From: Cardiocondyla obscurior
Lineage: Eukaryota > Arthropoda > Insecta > Hymenoptera > Formicidae
Direction: 5' to 3'
Length of the DNA: 64,000 bases
Assembly: GCF_019399895.1 (NCBI RefSeq)
Contig: NC_091876.1
Location: 248,001 to 312,000, forward strand
How positions within the stretch are numbered: the first letter of the stretch is position 1; the number at the start of each line of letters is the position of its first letter. Below are positions 28,615 through 39,337 of the stretch, piece by piece. Below the pieces are notes generated by a model. That model was not told the DNA's origin. It worked only from the letters and a program-made list of their open reading frames with translations, and did no database searches. Both the position numbers and the translations under genes were made by a program.

Positions 28615-28641
28615 CGCTCTCTCTCTCTCTCTCTCTCTCTT
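28615..28641. repeat. (CT)13 microsatellite
   Basis: Perfect CT dinucleotide repeat within a longer pyrimidine-rich stretch (about 28580-28685). Confidence 0.9.
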
Positions 28642-30119
28642 TCAGTCTCTTTCTTTTCTCTTGATTCTGTCTCTCTTCTTTCTCTCAAAGTTGGTTCCAC
28701 GATCGAATAAAAGGACTTATCAGCGGAAGTTTCGAACCCGTGGCCCAAAGCGATTAAAAGAGGATATTCTCGGGAAGCAGGTCCGTCTAGTTACGCAAGC
28801 CATTCGAAATCGCGGCCGGAGAGGTGTGTCGCTTTTGGCGATAATTAAGCTCCCGCGGCGATTGGTAATGACAACAGTGATCACTACGGCAATGATAATT
28901 GCCGTCGGTCAATAATAGTTTTTATGAAAGATACCGAAGAAAGTACCGCGCGTATTTCACAACCGCAATCGGCGATCGCTCGAGATCGTTGCGATAATAG
29001 CGCAATAATAACGTTTAAAAAATTCTAGATTGCTCCGTGTTTCGAGGTACATTATTTTTTATTAAAAAAAATTCTTTTTTTTTAGAAACAAACAAGTCGA
29101 GAGCTGTACGCGTGATATTAAATTACGTCTTGTCGAAATCGTTCAGATGGAAGGAAAATGGATTTATCTTAATTCAAGCTTGCGCAATTTAAAAAACGGA
29201 CGGACAAGAGATACAGGGTGGAATAAAAATTGTATCGACGGTAATCGGGTATGTGGATCACATGGCTCAGCCGGATCATCCATTTCTGTTAGCTTTAAGG
29301 AGGAAAGGGTGCGAGAGATTTCACTTGAGCCACGTGCACGTCCCTCGTCTCGCGCTATGCCTCGATGCGATATAAATAATCGATAGCGCAGGCGTGCAAT
29401 TAATTATCGCCTCTTCATAACTGCGGTGTATTCCCGGCGGTGTGGCCGATCAGTTGGAACAACCGACTGATATTATTTGCGAAACTCCCGCTCGTACCGT
29501 CTGTCACCGGTGAGATATTCCCGTATATATTCGCGTCGTGCTGGCGCAACTCGCGCGGTTTTAATCGCGACCGAAGTTACATATCTGTCGCGGGATACGC
29601 GACCCGGAGAGTTCGAGGGCGGGGAGGAGGGGGTGGGGGGGCGAACTTCGAAATTCGCGAAAATTGGATCCGCTCTCGTCGAGCTCACGTTCGCCGAGTC
29701 CCCGACGATTTCTCGTCACGCCGCGGCGCCGGTTCGATTTTGGATTTGAACGGAGACACCCGGGGTCGAAGTTCTGGCGAGCTCGTAATTCGCAGGAAAG
29801 CGGCGCCGTTTCAAGTCGAGCGAACTCGAGCAAATAAAATAAGCATCGTTGAATTTTGCAGACGTTAAATATGCGGGCACGCGCGCCCATACGCGCGTAA
29901 TAACCGAATGTTTGCATAATACCGAAGTGAGGCCGATACGCGCTCGGGGCCTCGAATGGAAAATATTGAAAACTGTTCGCAGGGAATTACATTTATTTCA
30001 TGTTTTTTTCGAAGGCACTTTTCATTCTTCTCACTTATGCGCGCGCGGTGGGTGTATATTTTTTTTTATATGCGAAAAAATATTTTACAAATAAATGATC
30101 GAGAGATGGAATTTTAGCC

Positions 30120-30237
30120 TCCTATTGTTCTTCAGACTCGTCTATTTCCATGAAATCCAAATCCATTTGTAGAAACCAGCGCGCAAGCGGAGAAATCGTT
30201 TTGTTCGACTGTTGTGGTTCTCGGATGCTCGCGGGCT
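30120..30237 (-). other. Candidate C-terminal exon
   Basis: On the minus strand, an acceptor-like CTCTACTAG is followed by 37 open codons and a TAG stop. The segment ends LQMDLDFMEIDESEEQ, an acidic, protein-like tail quite unlike the low-complexity frames around it. No partner exon was found and I do not recognise the family. It may be the last exon of a gene lying further right, or chance. Confidence 0.2.
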
Positions 30238-33200
30238 AGTAGAGTCGAATTCTTTTCAATCCTCGGCGAGGATGTTGGCAATAAGCGAAGGATGACGACG
30301 GAGAGGGAAAGTAGCGCGAATGCGATAAGAGAAGAGCCACGAGGTGCAGTCTCGGCGTTCTCGTCGTCGTCGTCGTCGTCGTCGTGGCGAACGATGGCGA
30401 ACAGGAGAGATTGCCGGGTGAACCGGTCGCGGGCGGGACGAGGATGAAAAGTTCGAAATAAAACGATAACGAGCGCACCGCACGCGGCAGTGAGCCTGTC
30501 GGTGGAGAAGCCGTCTGCTTATTACGTCACGCTGAACGTAGTTACTAATTAGTTACATTCAAAGCACCGCGCGAGCGAGGACGACTGCTGGGAGGGTCTC
30601 GCCATCTCTTCCCCGGGTGAATTTGTTTTCCCGTCGCGGGGGAAGAGAGAAAGAGAGAAATACGACGGGAAAGGCAAACCGGGGAAAGGTGTGTTTTATA
30701 TGCGGGAGCGAGGAAGATGAACGCGATGAGAGACGCGACGTGGAAAAAGGGGGTGGGAAGGAGCGCTGGAAAAAGAGAGGCGGTTGGCGGGCCGGGAGTT
30801 GGCTCTCGCGGGGGTGGTGGAGGCCGGAGCAAACGAGCCGTTCTTCACCCCGTAGGTAGGTGGGTGGGTGGGTGGGTGTACGCGGTCTCCCGCGTCTCTT
30901 CTCTGTCTCGCGCACTTCCGGTCTCTGGCGTACCTCTTCTTCCACCCGCGCGTTCGTTCTCTTTCTTCCCTTTCTCGGCTCTTAGTCTCTGTTTCACCCT
31001 TTCTCTTCGGTCCCTCTCGCTCGCTTCTGTCCTGTTCCGAGCTCGACTCTCGCAACCCTTTTATTTCGCGATCTCGTTTCCGTGGCAGCGTTCCTTTTTT
31101 TTTCTTTTTCCCCCCTTCCGACCTATATGCTCGCCTTCCCTCTTCCTCCGTTTCTCTTTCTCCCGTGCCAACCTCGCCCCTGTTTCGCCGCCCTTTACGC
31201 GCGCGCTTTTCCGGCTTCTCCCGCGCTCCATTCCGACCGCCTGCGTATCCGCTGCGAAATCGATCGACCGAAACGTGTTCCGGAGTGGCCGGAACGAACG
31301 AGAATGCAACAGAAAGGAATAGGATGGCATATGAGATCCGGGGCGATTTAAAGGAACACCGCAAGAAAGAGATACACGGTTGCCCGTTCCATAGCGACCC
31401 CGTTAAGCTCGACAGTTTTTTCCTAGACTTCCCTCCCTTCCGGTACCACGTTGCTGTTCTTGCTCGTTCAACGCATCCCCCAAATACGATCTTTTGGCCC
31501 AGACATCTATTTGTAATTATCGACGTGTTATTTCGATCCTTCCTACCTCCGACGTAATAATATTCGGGTTCGATGGAACGCTTAATTTCATTTGCCTTAT
31601 TACGTTCTTTAAAGTTTCGTTTTACGACGTCTATTTGTGAAAACGGCCGCTCACTCTGTTTTATGGAACGTTTCTTCCGCAGTACAATAAAAGTTTTACT
31701 TCCATTCGATTTATGCAGTTTTGATGCTCGTATTTACAGTTGGCCTCTATCATTAATAGATGCACTTACGCGTTCACTTTAATAGTTTTCACTATCTGTT
31801 AATAACGTGTAAGTAATTATAATCCACGCATCTCGAGGGCACTGTCTCTGAACGAAATAAAATTACCTGTTTAACTTGGCTTTTCAAAGGCGGCGGCGGC
31901 GGGAGCTTTAAAGCTGGCCGCGGCTGTATCGGCGGCGTTATTAATGACAATCGGGGCGTTTGGTTAAGAGTCCAGAAGCGCCCGTATCGCGACGAAAACG
32001 GCCGATTTAGAAGTAACGGGCGAGTACACGCGGTCGCTGGTTCAGGACGCCCGTATTAACGCCCGGGAAATCGGATTATGTCGTGATCTACAGCACCGCC
32101 TGTCTACTAACTTCTACATTAGCTTCTCTCCGAGCAAATTGCATTTATCCCTGCAACGCGAGAGAGTCGCCGATCGCCGCCCTCGTCCTCTTTCTCCCCG
32201 TGTGCATCGCTGGGAATACCCCACGACGACAAATTTGCTAATTCACGTGTACGAACAATGCCACGTATCGAAAAATCCGTGCCTTCTTTTGCTGCCGACA
32301 GCCGTTATTTCGCGAACTCCAAAATCTCCGTTCAATATCAAGTCCCTTCGTTCGTCCACGCTCGACATTTATGGTTTAAATAAGGATCGCGCGCGCATTT
32401 TTATCACGGAAATATCGCCGATACGAGTTTCCCTAAGTACTAGTAATGTCGGCGAGATAGAAAGCGTGGAGAACGCTTAATGCATCCGAGAAGGAAGATT
32501 GCGCGGCTTTCCGGAGCTAACGACGACATCGCTTCTGCCGTTGGTGCTTCTTGTCTGCGCGCGATCGATAATTTCAATAAAGAGAAAAGAGTCGCCGCGT
32601 GATTGAGAAGCGAAACAAGCTAAATAAAAGTCAAAAGAAGAGACAAAAGTAAGTGGCTCCGCAGCACTCAGACTGCCTTCCGATCGAGGGCATTATTTCA
32701 GGCTGTATTTTCTGAAAAAAAAAAGAAAAAGAAAAAAAAGAAAGAAAAAGGAACAGATCGATATTACACATGCTTACACAATACTTAATAACGGTTAATT
32801 GAAAATATATTAGGTTTCGAGAGGACCTTATTTGTTTTCTGAAATAGGATTTTCTAAAATAAAAATTAGGAGACTCTTACGAAATAGGTATTTGTGGTGT
32901 AAATAATATCTTGATATGCTTGCCGCAACGAAGTGAGATATTCGAGGTGTAAATCACGCAATTGACCGTTGTAATCCGCGAAAGTTCGCAATGACAATTT
33001 GATGGCCGAATAGAAAGTACGTTCGAAGGTTGCGGTTAATGGCGAGGAGTCAGGGATCTCATTCGCGCCCGGTGCCGGAGCTCATCCTGTAACAGCTGTA
33101 GCCGCGGATTCTTTTGCAACAGTATCGCCACGCGTACTCGCGAAGTGACAGGTGCAATCGCGTTTACAATGTCCAAGGCTCGCGATCGGACCCGTGGATA

Positions 33201-36200
33201 TTACGCGCCGCCAAGCAGGCATGAATCGAAGAGCCTTCTTTCGAAATCGATTCCATTCCGAAGGACGCGCTACGAAAATGGCGCGATCCTTTCGAAATGA
33301 ATCTTACGCGCAATGAGATAATCACCGGTACCGCTGCACGCTCCTCGCTCTCTCGCATCGTAATGTCTAATTTATAAACGATGCCGCAATCTGTAATCAT
33401 GGAAATTTATAGATAATCAGGGTTATATTCTATTAATGCGTAAAGCATATTTTTCGTTTCTATTTTTTTTTTATTTTTTATTTTTTTTATTTTACTTCTT
33501 TTTTTTTTTTTAATTCATCGCGCGTTTCATAATCAGATGCACGCGTGATATTTATTGCATCTGTCGTATACGGGGTCGCGCTTACTATGTAGATTTTATT
33601 TATCAGATCGGTGCACGGCAAAGGTAGGAAACAACGGTTAATATTAATTTCCGTTGCACTATCAGTTAAGTGGTCAAACGGTTAGAGTCATGCATATTGA
33701 TTCTTAATGCGATAAATTTCCGGAAAGCAAACGGTCGAATTTGTTTGTTCAATCGAAACATTTTATGGGATTTATTCTATATTGATATATATGATAGGTG
33801 GTACCATTTGAAACGCTATGTAAACCTGCCTCGTTTACGAATTTTTATTCCACATACGTTTCAAAAAGTTGAAATTTCTGGAATACAAATTAGAGACGGT
33901 TGGTTCCGGTGCATTGAATTTCTCGATATATATATATATATTTTTTTTTCTTTTTTTTTTAATATTCATTAAATTTGCACGTTAAATTTATATGTCTTAT
34001 TTATTGAAAAGCGATAAACTGTAACTGATAAATAATACAATTACATACATATTATTGATCGACGAGGAGACAAGTTTATTTTATACTTTTATTCGCCTGG
34101 ATTATTTTTTACTATATCTCGTACAATTGTGCCGAGTGTTGTTTTAAATGCAGATATGTGTATTTTTGCGAATAACACATGTGAGCATGGAATATGGCAG
34201 ATAATAATAGATGTATAATCCGGGACGAATGTACTTTGGGTATTGCTGAAAATTCGTTTTGCAAGCTATATGTTTACAAGTAGTATTGCAGGTATTAATA
34301 TTTATTCAAAATTGTGATTATATAATATAATTGAAATACATATTCATACCTAACTATGAAACTTAGCCTAACAAATTTAACTACCTTATTATACATTTAT
34401 TATTATAATTTATGAAATCACGCAATTTCGAAATGTGTTTAAAGCGCTCCGCAAATTAGGTGGAAAATATCGGTAAGGTTTTATCACAAATGCATACGTT
34501 ATAATTTTTGTCGTCCAACAATAAGTAGCAGTCGAATGACGGACGGATTCGTATTAGAAGTCATTTTCAACAACTAGGCAGCAGGGTTGTTCGTCGAAAA
34601 CCGGGAGGAGAGGAAAAAAAAAGATACGAGGAGTTATAAGGGAATATGAATGGATCCGATTTTTAATGAGAGCCGCGTCGGCGCCGTACGGAGAATCATG
34701 CGTACGGTGATAGTCGCGTTTGTTTCTGGAGGACTCTTCAGACCGCAGAATCATCCGGTTACGCCCCAGGGAACGAGGGAGAAAAATCCTAATAATTGCT
34801 GGTCGAAAAATATCATCACTGGTGGACCTCCTCGACCGTTTAATTGCGCTCCGAAGTACAAAGCATATTGGTTTCCCGGTCGCATTTTCCCCACTTTTCT
34901 TTCCATCAACCGCCCATCCTCGTTCACTTTCTTTCTTTCCACCGCAATTTTCGTAACCGTACGGTACATAAGCGTGTGCCGCAACTCGACAAAAAGAAAA
35001 ATAAAATATTTAATGATTTTTCTTGCCGTTTTACGAAATATTTTAATAACTGCAGTAAAAACATTAATTTGATGCAAATATTAATTAATTATTTGTTACT
35101 ATTCAAAAGTTTAATCTTTTGCTTGTAATGATTTGCATATTATAGATGGCATAAAAAATATTCATTGTTCGCAAACGGTGCGCAACGTGGTAACAGCGTG
35201 TGTAGAATAATCCAGCGTGTTAAACGTAAAATCAAATATTTGTCACGAAAATTTCATGCCTGTCCGATTATCAGAAGTTGCCGCTTCCATGTGCTGTTTG
35301 CGGTACCCTCGTTATCTCTTTTCGTCATAATGTTTCTCGATATTGCGCGCTTGCAATATCAAATCGTCGGCCTTAGTCAAATGACATTCTTATATCACAC
35401 GTTTGGGAAACACTTGTGCAAATTAACGGGCTCCCTTATCGAAAAAAAAAACCCACATATTAATTTTGCACGCGTGAAACTCACAAGCTGATTAGAATTA
35501 CATTAGCAATCATTAATGTCTGCTAATTAAAATCATAATAAATTCCTACACAAAAGACTTTCCTTGAGTTTCGAAAGAAGATTTGATATTTCGCGCTATA
35601 ATGTTTGTAAAGCGATTAGTTTTATATTATTGCATGTTATTTTTGCGTTAAAATGATTGCAGCGGAAAGAATGGAAAAATTGAACGCATATGTTTTTAAT
35701 GTAAATGCTGAAAGTTTATTGTGTCTCATTGTGCAAAAAAATACGATTTGTTTTTCAATTAATTTTATCGAGAAATTTTAATTATCCGGAGGAGACTATT
35801 ATTTCTGCCACATGCATTATTCATGTATGTTGCAATGCTTATTTTTTTGTTTTTTTTTTTCCACGCGATACTTCCTAATTTTATTTTAATAATTTTTCGA
35901 CTTAAATCTTCGCATTTCTCTAATTCCTATTAATTCATTAATTCGCTCTTAGAAGCTATTTTATTATTTCTTTTTAATATCAGATTAATCGTGCATTTAC
36001 ATTAAATTTTTTTTATACAGTCTTTGAGAATAATAACTTTGACGCGACGTAAGTTTTATTGTCGAATAAAACATATTACACGACTGGGTTCTAATCGGTT
36101 CGAAACTTACAGAATACTAGAAATTTACCTTCCAATATTTCACGTTGCAGGAATAGTTTATCAATAACGTGCACGTCGTAGCTCGTAGTTTGTATTAGCT

Positions 36201-37229
36201 GTTGTTCGCACGCACATTTCGAATACGTAAATGTCGTCGGCGATAAATCGCGTTGCGTGCAGATGAAGAAAATATTTATGCGATCTATTAAAACAAATAC
36301 AAACCGATATGCATCATACCGTGTCGCGGCGCTGCGGCGCAAATAGCGAGCCAGATAAATTCTCATATTGTCGAAAAACAAAAACCCGCCGGTTTTCGGG
36401 ACGCGATCGATTTTGCCGTCAACCTTTTATACGCGGGTACCTGCACGGTACTTCCCCTATTTTAAAGCCTGGTTTATGCAATAATTATATTAATCCTTTT
36501 CCTATCGTACGTGTTTACTTTCGATTAGGTTTAACGGCACGGTATATCTTGGTGGATTAACTCCCTTTGGCCGCCGCACGCTCATCGATGCTCATCAACG
36601 GTGTTACATCAGTTTCTCGAAATCGATTACCGTACAACGCGTCTACTGCATTAGAAATTAGGCAATCATCGTAATCGCGTTGTGTGCGCCGTATCAAGAT
36701 CAAAGACGTCTCTCTCGTTCGCGTTACTACCATCCGTTCCCTTTCAGATCGAGTCCGTCGAATAAAACGTGAACTCGACAAGGCTCGAGCACTCGCACCC
36801 GCGCGATATATTTTTAAAAGGAGCGTTTAATGCAGGAATGCGCAAAGGTGTATTTTAAGTTCACTTCAAAGGTTTCAGGAGTATTTATTACAGTTGTATA
36901 AACAGAATTTCGGAAAGAGGGTCATTTATGTGCGATAGGTCCGTCGGTCAAAATTCCAATTGAATCTGCCAAAGAAAGCGATTACTGCAAACGCATTTAA
37001 CCCAAAATGTTTGTCCTAAAACACAAAGAAAGTAGGATTTGTCAGTGAAACAAGACGGCTCGATCGGAGGCACGTTGATCGCTTCGTAATTTGACTGTCG
37101 TTAAGCCTGGTAACTTTATTATTTAACGAGAATTTATTATGGCGTAAGAGCCGTTCCAAAATCATTCTCTGCAAGCTAAAGTTATAATTGGGAGGCAGGC
37201 GTTTAATTATTTGAAATAATTCGAATTAC
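30238..37229. other. Stretch without a supportable gene
   Basis: It begins with (TCG)8 at 30361-30384 and a GGTG-rich repeat at 30853-30878. From about 30610 to 31240 the plus strand switches from purine-rich to pyrimidine-rich, which creates long artificial open frames on both strands. Downstream are only AT-rich sequence, T runs and scattered short frames. Confidence 0.45.
30361..30384. repeat. (TCG)8 trinucleotide repeat
   Basis: Perfect TCG repeat of eight units. Frames crossing it on the minus strand give a poly-Thr or poly-Arg run, with no other sign of coding. Confidence 0.9.
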
Positions 37230-37742
37230 TTACTTGCGGCATTGACATACACCGTCGTTACACCTTCCTCCTGTTTTTCCTCTGGCAATACAATGAGCTG
37301 CACAAGCGCTGTGATTAACATTCAAACCAGAGAGAAGATCACAGGTGACCCTGCGTACGCGATGGTGCTCTTCTGTAAGTGTCACATTCAAAGATTCACC
37401 TTAATTCACGATCTTATTCGTTATTCGATGCACATATCCTTACCGTTGTTTGGCGACAAAATTATTTGAAATATATATGATAACATGAGATTAAGCTGTT
37501 GTTAATAAGCAATGAGTAAAAATTAATTTGAAGATGCGAATGTATGATTTAAATATATTTTAACTTGTAGTACTTTTAATTTATAAATTTAAGACTTTTT
37601 TTTTTTGCTCTTTCAATTGTAGTCGTCGAGATTAAATCGAAATACTCGTATTTTAAAGATTCTTTCTATATTTTATACCTTGAACGGGAAGTGCAAGAGC
37701 GACCGCAGCTATAATCAAGAGAACGAATACGTAGAGCTTCAT
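37230..37742 (-). CDS. Insect defensin precursor (CS-alpha-beta)
   Basis: Secreted antimicrobial peptide, expected from the family to act mainly on Gram-positive bacteria by disrupting membranes. Minus-strand exons are 37679-37742 and 37230-37372, joined in phase 1 across a 306-bp intron; 68 aa. Residues 1-17 or so form a signal peptide (MKLYVFVLLIIAAVALA). A short pro-segment ends in HHRVRR, a dibasic processing site, and the mature peptide of 39 aa begins VTCDLLSG. It has six cysteines at mature positions 3, 16, 20, 30, 35 and 37, spaced as C-x12-C-x3-C-x9-C-x4-C-x-C. With ACAAHC and KTGGRC this matches arthropod defensins, most closely ant ones as I recall them. It ends CRK-stop, with no bee-like C-terminal extension. 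The stop overlaps a GTAAGT donor-like sequence. A TATA box lies upstream; induction by Toll/Imd signalling is inferred from the family. Confidence 0.93.
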
Positions 37743-37823
37743 TTTGAAGGCTGAGCCGTTTTTCGAGCGTCGCAAGTTCAGGTCAAAATGAATTAAATTT
37801 TGTCGATGTAATTTAAATTTTCT

Positions 37824-37833
37824 CTTTTATATA
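37824..37833 (-). promoter_or_regulatory. TATA box of defensin gene
   Basis: The minus strand reads TATATAAAAG about 82 bp upstream of the defensin ATG, which predicts a 5' UTR of about 55 nt. Only weak kappaB-like sites were seen upstream: GGGGGTATTT near 37850 and AGGAAAATCC at 38707-38716. Confidence 0.65.
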
Positions 37834-39337
37834 CTAATGCTTACGTTACAGTGGGGGTATTTAAATTGATTGATACAGCGATTTTCATACGGATGAACGA
37901 TTCGCTTCAATTCCAGAACAAAAGTATATTAAGAGATAACAGCAAGTACATATTTACGCATTTGTTCTTAAAAATGACACGTATGAATGTTATATATATA
38001 CAGTTATATATATACAGCTGTTATAATTTTTAAAAATAAGACTCACTCGTGTAGTTATAACAATCGTAAATTTCTTCTAAAATTATTGTAACTAAATACG
38101 ATTAAATATCCTATATAAATCACATAGTTATCGTTCTTGATCGATAATTTGCATCAATGATTAAAAAAAAAAAAAAAAAAAAACAGAATACTAGTCGTAT
38201 TTTCCGATAAGAACTTTAGCAAAAAAATACGTATCCTATTACGAGCATAAACTGCAGTAGCTTATTTCGACGTAAAGTGTTCCATTTATATGCAAGGACG
38301 CTATCGCGTTTTAAAGCTTTTCGAGAGAAATGGGGAAGTGTGGTACGCAAAACATTTCTGGACATTTAAAAATGAGAAAAGAAAATGACGTTACATATTA
38401 ATTCCAAGTAACTGTTGCATTTTACGTAAAGGTGTCACAATTACAAATTGCATTTCGTAATTGAGGAATGCCGATAATAATGTAATACAGAAATTCGGTA
38501 GCTCTTCCAGAATATATTTTTACAAAAATTTATTTAAACGGATAATTATTTATTTGGACAATAGGAAGACAGTTTTAACAATTAATTTAACCATCTAGCT
38601 TGTCCAAAATATTGCAAAAGAATACTTACCGTAACAACAATAATAATAAAAGTATTATATTAATTGAAATAAACCTCAAAGAAAGTTCTAAAATGAAATA
38701 ATTACAAGGAAAATCCATCGAGGAAAAAAACAGTACAGCGCGTGCTATCTACAGCACATATCCGCAAACCTTTTCTCAATAGCAGCCGATAACAAAGCGA
38801 TGGTAAATTAAAAAAAAAAAAAAAAGCTTGAAAGCATCTTGATTTTGAAATTAAACTTTTATTCAAAGAAAAATAACCGAAAGATTGCGATGCAATATAA
38901 TAAAATTAATAATCTCGCTAATTTTTATATTGAAGAATCTATGCGCGGCCTGAAGAAATTAGCCACGCTTTGCGTTCAGTCTAGGCTGGTTTAGGCAGTA
39001 ATCGACTCGATCATTCCGACTGGTGTTAGATACGTAGTAACGTAACCCGCGTATACACACACGTACGCGTGCGTTGCGACTGGCTGCGACGAAAGGATTA
39101 AGTTCACGTGTTCCGCTCACCGGCCACCGGCCGTCGTCCGGGAGTCCCTCGTCTGTGCAATCTCGGGAAAGGTGGTGAGAATCCAGGTAATGGCGTGTCG
39201 CACAGTGTGCATCCTTCCGGCGAGCGTTCTTCCGGTCCACGGTAAAAGCGGCCAGCGGCTGATCGGCGCGCACGGCAAAAGCTGAGGGGAAAACACGATA
39301 TAGCGGCCATTATATCGCGCAAGGGCGACCGGCGAAG
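37834..39337. other. Intergenic region between defensin and AIF
   Basis: Divergent intergenic space: defensin is transcribed leftward and AIF rightward. It contains an A21 run (38163-38183), AT-rich sequence, then a GC-rich stretch (about 38950-39330) that is the likely AIF promoter. Minus-strand frames at 38959-39583 overlap AIF exon 1 and look like shadows of it. Confidence 0.6.

Larger units (their letters stand above)
22376..30116. other. Long stretch without a supportable gene
   Basis: No coding sequence I can defend. Contents include a dispersed-repeat copy just after 22390, an A24 run (26279-26302), a T run near 26939-26960 and a CT microsatellite (28615-28641). A weak first-exon candidate lies at 24517-24550, with a TATA-like TATAAAGA at 24476. 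Three short repeats of a GGCACTTTG motif lie at 25460-25820. Confidence 0.45.

Noticed and set aside
30559..31557. Long Ser/Arg/Leu-rich frames on both strands
   Set aside because: They follow from purine/pyrimidine strand bias with few stops. Composition is extreme and no domain is visible.
38707..38716. kappaB-like site AGGAAAATCC upstream of defensin
   Set aside because: One mismatch to the consensus and about 875 bp from the TATA box; too weak alone to call a regulatory site.
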